From Cephalopachus bancanus (Eukaryota; Chordata; Mammalia; Primates; Tarsiidae), in contig JAPVLO010000886.1 in the NCBI GenBank assembly GCA_027257055.1, forward strand, positions 1-64,000: a stretch of 64,000 bases of DNA. Direction: 5' to 3'. The notes beneath the pieces are model-generated. The model saw only the letters and a program-made list of their open reading frames with translations, searched no databases and was not told the DNA's origin. Positions 45,961 through 56,589 of the stretch are shown here, in pieces. Position numbers and translations under genes: made by a program. The first letter of the stretch is position 1. Every line of letters begins with the position of its first letter.

Positions 45961-46224
45961 TATAAAGTGCTATAATGGATGTGTATTTGTTTCTGAATAC
46001 TTGTTAGAAGTTATAAGAGACCAAGGAATGTGCCTCTCTTCCTAGAACCTACGCTAGTGTGTGCTACCAAAAAATAGTGTTGATCCTCATTATTTGAGGA
46101 TTCTTTATGCTCAGGTTTCCAGCTGAAGTCCATCAAGGCCCCACTCTGATCCATTCCAGCTGTAATACAGAAATGAGCAGAGGATGGAGATGGCAGAGGG
46201 CAGTGCAGCATAGTACAAGAAACT

Positions 46225-46360
46225 CTGATTGGGGGCCCCTTAAATGGGGTTTAAATCCACCTCTGGTGTCTGTAAGTGGTTTTCCTCAGACAAGTCACCT
46301 AAACTTCTGAATCTAGTAGGATGAATTGTTTTGAGGTTTTAAGATGATATGTACATATTT
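46225..46360 (+). repeat. Possible MIR relic
   Basis: 'ggtttaaatccacctctggtg', 'gacaagtcacctaaacttctgaatct' and 'tgaggttttaagatgatatg' keep the MIR order. Confidence 0.55.
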
Positions 46361-46557
46361 CCCCTAAATCATTGCTTCAATATTGGCTAATTCATTGTTC
46401 ACAGATACTTTAAAGAACATAACTACTATGAACAATACCAACTGTGTTTGTTGAGTAAATGAATGAATCACTGACCCAAAAATAATTTCTATTATGTATT
46501 GTATGACCATTTTACATGAATGGATGCTAATTATTGTTCAATAATTTCCCAAAAGAT

Positions 46558-47075
46558 ATTGTAATAGGCAGAATAGAGCCCCCTTTCCATGGATGTATAC
46601 ATTTTTATTTCTGGTAAATGAATACATTAGATTTATAACAAAGGAGGATCATGGTTACAAATATAATTAAAGTTGCTATGCAGTTGACCTTATAGTAGGA
46701 AGATTACCTTGGATTATCTTGGTGGGCTTAATGGGATCTCAAGCGTCCTTAAAAGTAGAAGAGGGGGCAGAAAAAAAGAGAACCAGAGAGATGGCAGTGT
46801 AACAAAGACTTGGTCCGACGCTGCTGGCTCTCAAGATGCAAGGGGACCACTATTCAAAGAATGTGAATGACTTCTAGAAGCTGGAAAAGACCTGGAAATA
46901 GAATATCTCCTTGAGTTTCCAGAAATAAATGCAACTCTGCTAACACCTTGATTTCATCCCAGTAAGACTCACTTCAGATTTCTGATATCCAAAATTGTAA
47001 GCTAAAATATTGTGTTGATTGAGCCATTAAGTTTGTGGTAATTTGTTACAGCAGCAATAGGAAATAAATACAGAT
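46558..47075 (+). mobile_element. MaLR-type solitary LTR
   Basis: The segment opens 'tgtaataggcagaatagagc' and ends 'gcaataggaaataaatacag'. The ordered blocks are 'ttggattatcttggtggg', 'agcgtccttaaaagtag', 'agaagctggaaaagacc', 'aacaccttgatttcatcccag' and 'gtttgtggtaatttgttac'. This is a common mammalian LTR of the ERVL-MaLR/MLT kind as I recall it. About 515 bp, no internal region or partner LTR is seen. Diverged and ancient. The exact family name is not certain. Confidence 0.75.
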
Positions 47076-47079
47076 GTCA

Positions 47080-48045
47080 TCGGATCTTAAATTGATAATC
47101 TCTGCTATTGCGACATTGTTTTTGTCAGAATATATAAAAGCTTGTACCAGAAAAAAATAAAATGAAAACAGTTTTGCTGGAAAAAATTTCCCCTTTAGTA
47201 TCATTTGTCATCATGGGATTACAAAAAAACTGGAAATGACAACACAAATTGGGAAATTTACGACTAGCAACTATCAGATCCAGAAAATAATTTACTTTGA
47301 TACTGCAGGAGAAGCAAAATTTTACCTCTATGCTTTTAGGGATTTGGGTTGGGGACTGAGAAATAAACTGACATTAGATCAAGGGAAAAGAATACAAATG
47401 TATTCAGTACAGGGTTTAGGTGGCACGGAAGCCCTCATAAGGAAATAAAGATCCACAGACTCAAAGGTAAACACTTAAATGCCAAAATGGATAAAGAGTA
47501 GTACATTGTGAAAATGTGACAAGGTAAGGGGGCTTATGATAGGTAGCTAATTGATTACAGAAGTGATTAGGAAGATAAAGTTTAGTTTAACAATGTTAGT
47601 TTATACAGATTTCCCTCAGCCTCAATTTCCTGTCCTTGATGATAAAAATGTTACTTTTCTTCCAGGGTAGGGAGGGCATCTTTCACATTGGAAATTCATC
47701 TCCTATTTTAAAGAAACAGAATGAAGGTCAGACTGATCTTCCTGTACCTGCTGTTTTGCAAGTGCCTTTAGCTCAAAATAATTATTATGCCAAAGTGGTA
47801 TACTTTGGAGTGCTGTGTTCCAAACTCCTTCAATACCAATAAAATGCACACCACATATTTCATGTTTCAGAGATTATTGAGGCTCCTATCAGTATATCAC
47901 TGTCATATGATTTAGTAAAATTGAAAAAAACAATAGTACTAAAATAATAATAGTAAGATGCTAAAGTGTTCCTTTAATGTAACAGAATTTTTAGGGTCCA
48001 GAAAACCTAGATCCACATCTTGTTGAATGCATTATCAAGAAACTT
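47080..48045. other. No recognised feature
   Basis: Open frames at 47236-47448 and 47636-47842 on + show no family motif. Confidence 0.4.
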
Positions 48046-48047
48046 AT

Positions 48048-48048
48048 T

Positions 48049-48083
<35 letters not shown>
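48048..48083. repeat. (GA)n microsatellite
   Basis: About 18 GA units with one AA interruption. Confidence 0.95.
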
Positions 48084-48084
<1 letters not shown>

Positions 48085-48214
48085 CATCTGACCCCAAAAG
48101 ATGTAAAACACATATTCTATGGAAGGGGTTCGTATGATAATGATACATGAGGAGGAAGATAGAGATACATGAGAAGGGAGATAGAGATAGAGAACTAGTA
48201 CAAAATACGTAATT

Positions 48215-48345
48215 CATCTGGTGTTGATCAATTGAGCACTTACTATGTGACTAATCATTGTGGGCTACAAAAGAGATATATGACTCACTCCAATTTCCCT
48301 AATAACTTGCAGTCTAATTGGAAAGATAAAATGCACACTGACACA
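48215..48345. repeat. Possible L2/MIR-age relic
   Basis: 'tgagcacttactatgtgact' and 'aacttgcagtctaattgg' recall old LINE2-type 3' sequence. Confidence 0.45.
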
Positions 48346-48639
48346 TCATCATTAGTATGATGTAATATATAATTAAGCACTAATAAGTAAGGCACTGGAA
48401 GTTAGAGAATAACATAATGAAGTATAACTTTAGCTGAGCCAGGGAGACACACACACAAACACATACACAAAACACAGTATGGTATATTGGTTTCATAACA
48501 GAAGTAAGACCTAGGTTTGATCTCAAGGTGTGACTATTATATGATGGCTAGTTATTTTGCAACAGTGGCCCAAATAATTGCACGATCAACATAAAATATA
48601 AGTTGTATTATAAATATTAAATTTAATGTCTTTTTTAGA

Positions 48640-48760
48640 AGAAAAATAAAGTACCTGACAGACTGAGTTTCTTACATCATTTAATTTATCTTTGCAACAC
48701 TCCTGAGGTAGGTATATTTATTATCTTTCTTTAACTGATGAGCAACTGAGACCTGTCTAC
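48640..48760 (-). mobile_element. MIR relic
   Basis: 'catttaatttatctttgcaa', 'cctgaggtaggtatatttatta', 'aactgatgagcaactgagac' are the antisense MIR core order. Confidence 0.65.
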
Positions 48761-48764
48761 AATC

Positions 48765-49160
48765 TTAGGCATTTGAGGAATTGGGCTATAGAGAGAAAAT
48801 AAAATTGAATAAGGTTCAAACACATAAAACTTGCTCTAGTTTATAGGCAAGCATATTTCAATATGAAGGATTTATTTGCTTATATATACACACCTAACCT
48901 TTGAGAATTTGTTATTTTTTCAATAGATTAAACTACCTCTTTCCAGGAGCCTTCCATATTTATTTGACATAACTATGTAAATTGCTGAAGTACACATTAA
49001 CATCTGAAATCATTTGTCTGAATGTCATGGATATGAAGTTAATGAAATTAAAGGCTTTGCTGTTGTTGTCACAAGAATTATATGGAATATTTCAAAATAT
49101 GTGATAGGATAGGATAACTGTATTAAATTAAACTGTATAAAGAATATTTTCTAAGTCATA
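48765..49160. other. No recognised feature
   Basis: Nothing recognised. Confidence 0.45.
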
Positions 49161-49172
49161 CTGAAACAATGA

Positions 49173-49457
49173 AGCCGGGCTCGGTGGCTCAGCCTGTAAT
49201 CCCGCGCCTTTGGGAGGCTGAGGTGAGTGGATTGCCTGAGCCCACGGGTTCGAGACCCGCCTGGGCACCGAGACCTCATCTCTACAATAAATCAAAAAAT
49301 CAGCCGGGCATGGTAGTGCATGCCTGTAATTCCGGCTACTTGGAAGGCTGAGGTGGAAGGATCGCAGGAGCCCAGCAGGTCGAGGCTGCGGTGGCCGGTA
49401 GCGGCCACTGCACTCCAGTCTGGGCGACAGAGTGAGACTCCAACTCAAAAAAAAAAA
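49173..49457 (+). mobile_element. Alu-type dimeric SINE, young
   Basis: Full dimer, CpG-rich, with a short A tail and a perfect 10-bp duplication gaaacaatga (49163-49172, 49458-49467). It carries the right-arm hairpin gtggccggtagcggccac. Confidence 0.97.
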
Positions 49458-49505
49458 GAAACAATGATAAATGTGTTTTTATAAGAAGCAAATAAATTAG
49501 ATTAA

Positions 49506-51075
49506 AGACGGCAGTGGAGCCAGTTGGACTGTGTGTGTCCTTGTGTGAGTGAGTGAGTGTATGGATGAATTTTCTCATGTATCTGTATGTAAGTGGGTGT
49601 GTGAGTGGCTGACTGAAGAGGAACTTGGAAGCAAGTGATCAGGGCTCTCCTGGTGAAGTGGTGGGTGCTGCAGCTGCTCTGCTTGGACCCTAGCACTTCC
49701 CGGGGCACAGAAACTGAGTGCCATTTTCTAAAATCGACAAAGCTTTTCCAAAGAAGAAGCTACCAGGAGTGATTGCCATTTCCAGACTGCCTGACCACCG
49801 CAGCACCAGGCCAGATGCTGGCAGTGAGGCCCATGGAGGGATTGCAGTGAGGAAGCCAGAGACAGTGTCCCACTGGATAAAATAAAACAAGTACCCCACT
49901 ACCAACTTGAAAACTGGGCAGGGAAGTGTTCCAGCTTGCTCGCCATGGAGTTACATACCTGCTATCTATGACCAGTGGGTCAACTACTCTGACTTTGATC
50001 ATGACCCAGAGGGAATATACTGAAAGTACAAATTTCAGAAGAACTGGGCAAGTGTGGAATCTCAGGTGCTGCACACCCCACCCTGACCCAACCCAGCTGT
50101 GGGACAAATGGTGTACCAGAAAAGGACAAGGAAGATCCCTCAAGAGATCAGTGGTGATTCCTGGACTGACTCAACCTCCTCCTCCCCAGCAAGCCTCTGA
50201 ACATCAGATCCACATGACTGGGGCACAATTGAGAGAGACAAAACCATGTGGAACCTTGATGGTACCGGCAATAGGAAGACTCTACTCTGGGATAAGCCTG
50301 GTTAGGGTGTCTGCTGCCAGCATTTGGGGAAGAGACAGGCCCACACCTCCCCACTGGAGTGGATACTCCTGACCTTACAGGGGCAACAGGGAGGACTGAT
50401 CCTCCACCCTCCCTCATTGTCCCTCCACCCTCCCTCATTGTCCCTCCACCCCTCTGGGTGGCGAAGAGGAGAGATTGTGAATGAACCTGCAGTCCTGCAG
50501 GAGACAGCAGATGGATTTACCTGTGAGCAGCTGAGAGGAACAATTACAGAGCTTGCTGCAACAGAGGCAGGAGTACACACACGTACTCATTGCATTGTCA
50601 TATACAGTGGTGGTGATAGAGTGGATCTCAGGAGGCCCATACCCCAGTCAGTGAAGATTGTAATTTGCAAGAAGTTTCTGGATCTTAGCTCCTTACCATC
50701 TACCTTATTTGACTCTCAAAACTACAAGAATCAGCAACACTTCCCACTCCTTGGCCCTCTTTCAAAACAGAACAAACTCAGAGGCTCTAATCAGGGAAGA
50801 ATAGATAGCTGAGCAAAGAGAGGTGAAAGCCCTGCTCACTACCACTGAATAATAAAATTAAAAAGAAAAGAAAGAGATCTGTCACAAATAAGGAAAGATC
50901 AATGAAAGAACACAGGTAATCCCCAGTGTACCAAAGAGGCAGCACCTGAAAACTCAGACCTCAGAACCGTAACCATGGAAATCACCAATGACTGGCCCCA
51001 AAATACAACAGGGAATAAGGAATGGATGGAAAGAGTGAATAAAACTCAAGGGAGACAAGAAGCAACACTGAAAGA
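49506..51075 (+). mobile_element. Unfamiliar L1 5' UTR plus start of ORF1
   Basis: A GC-richer block with a different sequence from the 5'UTRs of L1 A/B. Near its end (50979-51075) it reads N-D-W-P-Q-N, then N-K-E-W-M-E-R-V-N-K-T-Q-G-R-Q-E. This aligns with the N terminus of ORF1 in L1 A/B (N-D-W-S-Q, then M-E-R-L-K-R-I-E-E-T-Q-E) right after a candidate start at 50976. I infer that 49506-50975 is the 5'UTR of another L1 subfamily. A run of open frames here (for example 49926-50372, 50324-50812) most likely reflects base composition. Confidence 0.5.
50400..50452 (+). repeat. 21-bp tandem repeat, about 2.5 copies
   Basis: Consecutive copies of a pyrimidine-rich unit (ccctccaccctccctcattg plus t) inside the unfamiliar L1 5'UTR. 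Confidence 0.85.
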
Positions 51076-51180
51076 GTGTGTAGGCTTTGGCTCCCTCTCT
51101 TACCTTGGGGAGGTGAATCTTCTCTTTCTCTCTAATTTACTTTCTAAATAAAATGTGTTTTCTAATAATAAAAAAAGAAA
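51076..51180 (+). other. Short segment with polyadenylation signal
   Basis: A pyrimidine-rich segment ends with AATAAA at about 51147-51152, GT-rich text and an A-rich stretch (aataaaaaaagaaa) about 20-30 bases later. It is not L1 ORF1 and not obviously L1 3'UTR. It lies exactly between the ORF1 start and an ORF2 piece. Could be an LTR end or an exapted 3' end of a chimeric transcript. Confidence 0.4.
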
Positions 51181-51189
51181 TAACTTGTA

Positions 51190-52208
51190 ACAGGGATTTT
51201 GGCTATAAAAAACTTCAAAAAGATTCTAGCAAATCAGATCCAACAACACATCTAAAAAGTTATCCACCATGACCAAGTAGGCTTCATCCCTGGGATGCAG
51301 GGCTAGTTCAAAATCTGCAAGACAATAAATGTAATAAAATGCATCAACAGATGTAAAATTAAGAACCATATAATTATATCATTAGACAGAGAAAAGGCTT
51401 TTGACAAAATCCAGCATTCACTCTTGATTTTAAAAACCTTGAATGCCTAGTTATAGAGGGAACATACCTCAAAATAGTAAAAGCCATCTATGATAATCCC
51501 ACAACCAACATATTACCAAATGGACTGAAATCAGAAGCATTTTTCCTGAAAACTGGAATAAAACTAGGCTGCCCACTCACACCTCCTGTTTAAGATAGTG
51601 CTGGAAGTCCTAGCTAGAGAAATCAGACAAGAGAAGGATATCAGGGGTGTACAAATAGGAAAAGAGAATGTTAAGCTATCCCTCTTTGTGGACGATAAGA
51701 TTCTGTACCTGGAAATTCCAAGGGAATCAGTCAAAAACCTCCTTGCAATAAGGACTTTGGCACAGATTCAAGTTATAAAATCAACATGTAAAAGACAGTC
51801 ACATTTTTAGGCACCAGCAACAAACAGGCAGAGAACCAAATAAAAAGTGCAATCTCATTCACAATAGCCACAAAAAAACAAAAAAAGAAATACCTTGGCA
51901 TCTTCCTAACCAGAGAAGTGAAAGACCTTCACAATGAGAAATACAAAAAAAAAAAAAAAGTCTGCAAAGAAGACACAAACAAATGGAAAAATACTTCATG
52001 CTCATGGATTGGAAGAATCAACATTGTTAAGATGTCTATCCTACCCAAGGCAATCTAAATTCAATGCAATACCCATTAAATTACCATCATCATTCTCAAG
52101 CCTGGAAACAACAATACAGAAATTCATATGGAAACAAAAACTACCACAAATAGCCAAAACAACCCTCACCAAAAGAAACAAAGCAGGAGGTATCACACTC
52201 CCAGACTT
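51190..52208 (+). mobile_element. L1 ORF2 fragment (reverse transcriptase region)
   Basis: Sense L1 sequence from the block A-K-I-L-N-K-I-L (51205) through the fingers/palm to T-L-P-D-F (52208). Readable blocks: [16 protein letters not shown]-like with R for A-E-K, and L-S-L-F-V-D-D at about 51680-51700 (F-A-D-D with Ala to Val). It has many stops and is more diverged than L1 A/B. The 3' half is missing, cut off where the SINE at 52209 begins. Confidence 0.9.
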
Positions 52209-52449
52209 TATTTTTTTATTTTTATTTTATTTTATCTTTTTACTTTTTGAGTTGCAGTCTCACTCTGTCGCCCAGACTGGAGTGCAGTGGCCGCTCCCGG
52301 CCACCGCAGCCTTGACCTGCTGGGCTCCAGCCATCCTTCCGCCTCAGCCTTCCACGTAGCTGGAACTACGGGTGTGCGCTACCACGCCCGGCTACTTTTT
52401 GAATTATTGTAGAGATGAGGTCTCGCCAAGTTGCCCAGGTGGGTCTCTA
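52209..52449 (-). mobile_element. Alu-type SINE, 5'-truncated
   Basis: Antisense SINE with a T/TTTTA-rich tail (52209-52247), complete right arm, and left arm stopping at gggtctc (52447). The first ~55 bases of the SINE are absent. No target-site duplication seen. Confidence 0.92.
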
Positions 52450-52860
52450 ACTGGTTGGAAATAAAAATTGCTAAAGGAAAAATTTTAGACAAATTAAATA
52501 TAACAGAGGTTTTTTGAGCAAGTTCATGAATAAGGCAGCACTCAAAATCAGCAGAGATTCATAGAACTAGCACTGAGGACAGGGAGCTTTTATTTTGCTT
52601 GATTTATGCATAGTCTGATCAATTGGCTGTCTGTAATTGGGTGAAGCCCAGCTACTTCTGATTGGCTAAAACTTGACTGTTTGTTGGGAATTATACAACT
52701 AAATTAAGTTTGGGTTTGTTTATATGCTAAGTTAGGTTGCTAAGTTTGGGTTTGTTTATATGCCAAGTTAGGTTGCAGTTTGTTATGTAGGAATGCAAAG
52801 TATTGAGACCGCCTCAAGTCAAATGAGCTACTGCTTATTTAATTTAACAAAATTAACCTT
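52450..52860. repeat. Unclassified interspersed repeat candidate
   Basis: Phrases such as 'ttttttgagcaagttcatgaataaggcagcac', 'ttctgattggctaaaacttg' and 'aggttgcagtttgttatg' look like those of mammalian LTR-type repeats I cannot name. Contains a 36-bp tandem duplication (52705-52776). Confidence 0.4.
52705..52776 (+). repeat. 36-bp perfect tandem duplication
   Basis: The two units 52705-52740 and 52741-52776 differ at a single base (gctaag versus gccaag). Confidence 0.95.
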
Positions 52861-52959
52861 TCACTGAGACCTGAAGACTCTGTTTAAGCCTCCCTCTCCC
52901 TGTCTAACTCTTTTTGTGTTAGAAATTCATTTTCTAAAAGTGTCTTTTGACTTGGTTGC

Positions 52960-52989
52960 AAAACAAAACAAAACAAAACAAAACAAAAC
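52960..52989. repeat. (AAAAC)n microsatellite
   Basis: Six tandem AAAAC units. Confidence 0.95.
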
Positions 52990-53307
52990 CATCCACGTGC
53001 CATGGCTGCCTGTGTTCTCTTACCCTGGAATTCTGCCATTACTTAACAGTATGTGCTCAGCTATGCTAAATTTTTTATAACCCCCACCCTCATATTGTAG
53101 AAGCAAAAAGCAAAAAAAGGTCCAAAGAAGTTCTACCATCTGGCATATTGAGACTTCGAAAACTAAAGAAGGCATGTTAAGTTATGGTTAGAATATTTTT
53201 TCTTCCCAAATAGCACCTATGTGAGAAAGAAAAAAACAAAAATATCACAGAACTGAAACTTCATGGGCTTAATTTACTTACATCTATCAAAAGTAAAATA
53301 TCATTCC

Positions 53308-53600
53308 AGAAACATTCTATACTTGTGCTGTCTAGTACAGTAGCTAGTATCTATGTATAACTTTGGAGCACAAGAAATATGGTTAGGCTGAAGTAAGATG
53401 TGCTGTAAATGTATAATAACTATCAGATTCTGATCACTTGGTATGAATTAAAAATGTTAAACATTTCATTGATAATTTCATATTGATTGCACCTGGAAAT
53501 GAGGATATTTAAAAAATGCCGGGTTAAATAAAATGTATTGTTAAAATTAATTTCACCTATTCCTTTTTTTACTGTTATCAAAATTACATGTATAGCATAT
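53308..53600 (+). mobile_element. hAT-type non-autonomous element fragment
   Basis: 'gtgctgtctagtacagtagc', 'aagatgtgctgtaaatgta', 'ttgataatttcatattgatt', 'gggttaaataaaatgtattg' and 'ttaatttcacctattcc' occur in the order of a familiar mammalian hAT MITE (usual opening 'gcgctgtccaatacggtagc'). The right end is eroded. Confidence 0.7.
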
Positions 53601-53604
53601 CTTG

Positions 53605-56280
53605 CGTTTTTGTTAAATATCTCTCTTTAATATCAGAACTAGTAAAGAAGATATTCTCTGAAGGTCACTTGGTACCAATATATTTGATTTTCTTGTTTCT
53701 AATGGCATAGCTGATTTAAAAAACAACAAAAACATGTGCCATTTAAGGATTTTTATATTAAATATTAATATGAGATTACAATTTTTGTAAGTAACATGCA
53801 TATTAGCACTAAATATGCTTTAACCATCCAGAAACTTGATATTTAATTAGGGACTCCACCTCTCCTCACAACTGCGTTGACATGGGATTATTCTTTGTTG
53901 ATCATTGCCTTATTGAAAACGTTTATGAAAAGTTTGTCTGTTGAAGATAAGAAACCATCTGAACCTCAAAAGGATAAGCAAAATATGCAGCATAGGTTGT
54001 ATAAACAATGTCAAATGGAGTATAGATATAAATTCCATATAGTTTATGACTTTTTGAAATAAAGCACATATTTTAAGCCTATGTATTTCATATTTTCTTG
54101 CACTCAAAGTACAACACTTTGCTATGAGAAAGACAATCACACACATATTTCTGTCTTAATATATTAAGTATATTAGTGACATTCAGGTTTGCACATGATT
54201 CGTATTTAATCAAATCAAGTTAATCATTTTCAAATACTTGCTTAACTTTTTGTTCGCCATTTAATATTGGAATTTTGACCCAGCAAGCTTAAAGTAGAAA
54301 TCTTTGTATATCATGTCTTATATCTTTTTGCTCTGTAAGTATGTACTTGCTATAGTAAATAATGATTTATGCCATATGATTAATGGAAGGGAAAGAATGT
54401 TGACTTTATTTATTTAGTTTAAATATTTCTTAGTTATGTAATAAGCAATTCAACTGCATCAATAAGATCTTGATCACTTTGGTTAACTTAAAGCCCTGAT
54501 CATTTTTATTGTGAGGCTTTCAATTTGACTACATTCCTGGAATGTACCTATATTCAGTAGAATTAGAAAAGGAAATATATGTCATAAAAACTGCACTTAA
54601 AATGAAGAGATTAAAATGATTTAATATACTTACATAGTGATAGGATCTTTAGGATATATAATTCTGAATAACATGTTTTCTCTCTTGAATTTTTCTTTAG
54701 TTTTCTTAATAGCGGCTGCTGTTTATTCTCATATTTTGTTAATAAATGAAAGACTCCACCATAACAATTATGTCACTGCTTTAGATCAAGTATTAGATAT
54801 TTTTTTTTCCTTTAAGGAATTCTACTTTTTTTCAATACTTTGATCCGTGTCCTGGGAAATCATTAGGAACCCGTCTGTATGTCTGTTCATTTAGTTAGTA
54901 ATTGAATTATCTGACAATTCTCATTTTAAATAAGTAGAAAATGGATTATAAGAAGATAAATTACTTTTGCTTATTACAATTCACTAAGATTATACTCTAA
55001 AGCTCAAAGACACTTTTGATTTATTAGCTAGTGTATGATTGAAGGAGCCAACATACATCCGGGAAATATCTTATAGATTCAAATCAGAATGCCAAAGTAG
55101 AGACAGAGTGACTGAATTTCCCTAGCGTAAAGTATGTTTCTATCATGGAATGAGTGAAAATCCTCCATCAACCTTTAATATTACTTTATTTCTCCAAGAA
55201 TTGGTCCTTCTTTCCCTCTACTGCTGTAGGACAATTTATTGCTTGACATACCCTCCAGTTTTGGAGATTACTGTAGTACCCCACAGAGTACCACTGTCTT
55301 CAGCATAATATATTCATATATTAGTCTCCTAATAATATCTTCACATTGTTATTCTTAGAAACTAGAAAGGAATAAATTACCAAAACAAAAGAAACTTAAG
55401 ATAGATTGTTTTACTCAAGGTAGGAATGGAAAATGAAATTGCCCTTGGGATGGGGAAACATCTCATCTGTATACTCAGTCAATTTCTTGTTACTAGGCAG
55501 TATACAATAATTCTTTCAGATATTTACAAGTATGTTATACCTAGTGTTCATAAGAAGCACAAACACATTGATTTTCTAAAATATTATTCACTGATTAAAA
55601 CTGAGAGCATTTAATCTTCCCAAATAATGGACAATTTAAATATTATATTTTAATTTGATTACTGAACTACTTAATCTGTGTAGATGTTAAATTATTATTG
55701 CTGATGTGGTCATATACAATTATATGAAATTAGTGCCATTAATTTTATAAATCAGTCTTTCATAGTCTCTTGAACTTAACCTCTGTGGGGTGGGATCTGA
55801 AATAAAACCACATTCTACATTCTTTTAAGAGAATAGAGCCATAACTATCCTAAGCAAATTGTTTCTAAAGACTTTCCTGCTTGTTTGGAAAGAAATCTCC
55901 ATTGCAGCAGGTAATTTGAGGTTTGATTAAATGAACTGATAGACTTCTAAGAGGCTGTTTCAACATTTTAACATTCTAGCAATAAATATTTTCCAATTTG
56001 CTCTCATTTTTTCCTTAAGATCAGTATGCCAATTTTCATGTTGGTGAAGTCACATAGTTACTTAATTTAATTTTTCTATGGTTTATTTTAATCACATTTT
56101 TAAAGAATGGATTCCTTTCATGATTAGTTATGGTATATGGTATATGGCATTGCTAAGAGTTGTAGATGTTGAAAATATCAAGATACACCATTGTATGTAT
56201 GAAGAGCTATACATAGAATTGAATGCTTTCAACTGCAGTTCAGAAACATTGCCATCTTTAATTGAGGGCATGATAAGTAA
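53605..56280. other. Unique-looking A+T-rich DNA
   Basis: No repeat or coding exon recognised in this 2.7-kb stretch, one of the longest repeat-poor segments. Short open frames (53877-54062, 54637-54843, 55426-55614) lack motifs. Confidence 0.45.
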
Positions 56281-56291
56281 TAACAAAACAA

Positions 56292-56572
56292 TCTTTTTTT
56301 TTGAGTTGGAGTCTCACTCTGTCGTCCAGACTGGAGTGCAGTGGCCGCTCCCGGCCACTGCAGCCTCGACCTGCTGGGCTCCGGCAATCCTGCCTCAGCC
56401 TTCTAAGTAGCTGGAACTACAGGCGCGCGCTACCACGCCCGGCTAATTTTTTGATTTATTGTAGAGATGAGGTCTCGCTGCCCAGGTGGGTCTCGAACCC
56501 TCAGGCTCAGGCAATCCACTCACCTCAGCCTCCCAAAGGCACGGGATTACAGGCTGAGCCACTGAGCCCGGC
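56292..56572 (-). mobile_element. Alu-type dimeric SINE, young
   Basis: Antisense dimer with all diagnostic blocks; imperfect duplication around aaaacaatctttt (56284-56296) and aaaacaattttt (56576-56587). Confidence 0.96.
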
Positions 56573-56589
56573 GATAAAACAATTTTTCA

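Noticed and set aside
50324..50812. 162-codon frame
   Set aside because: It falls in the GC-rich L1-like 5'UTR, includes the 21-bp tandem repeat translated as repeated S-L-S-L-H-P-P, and has no family motif.
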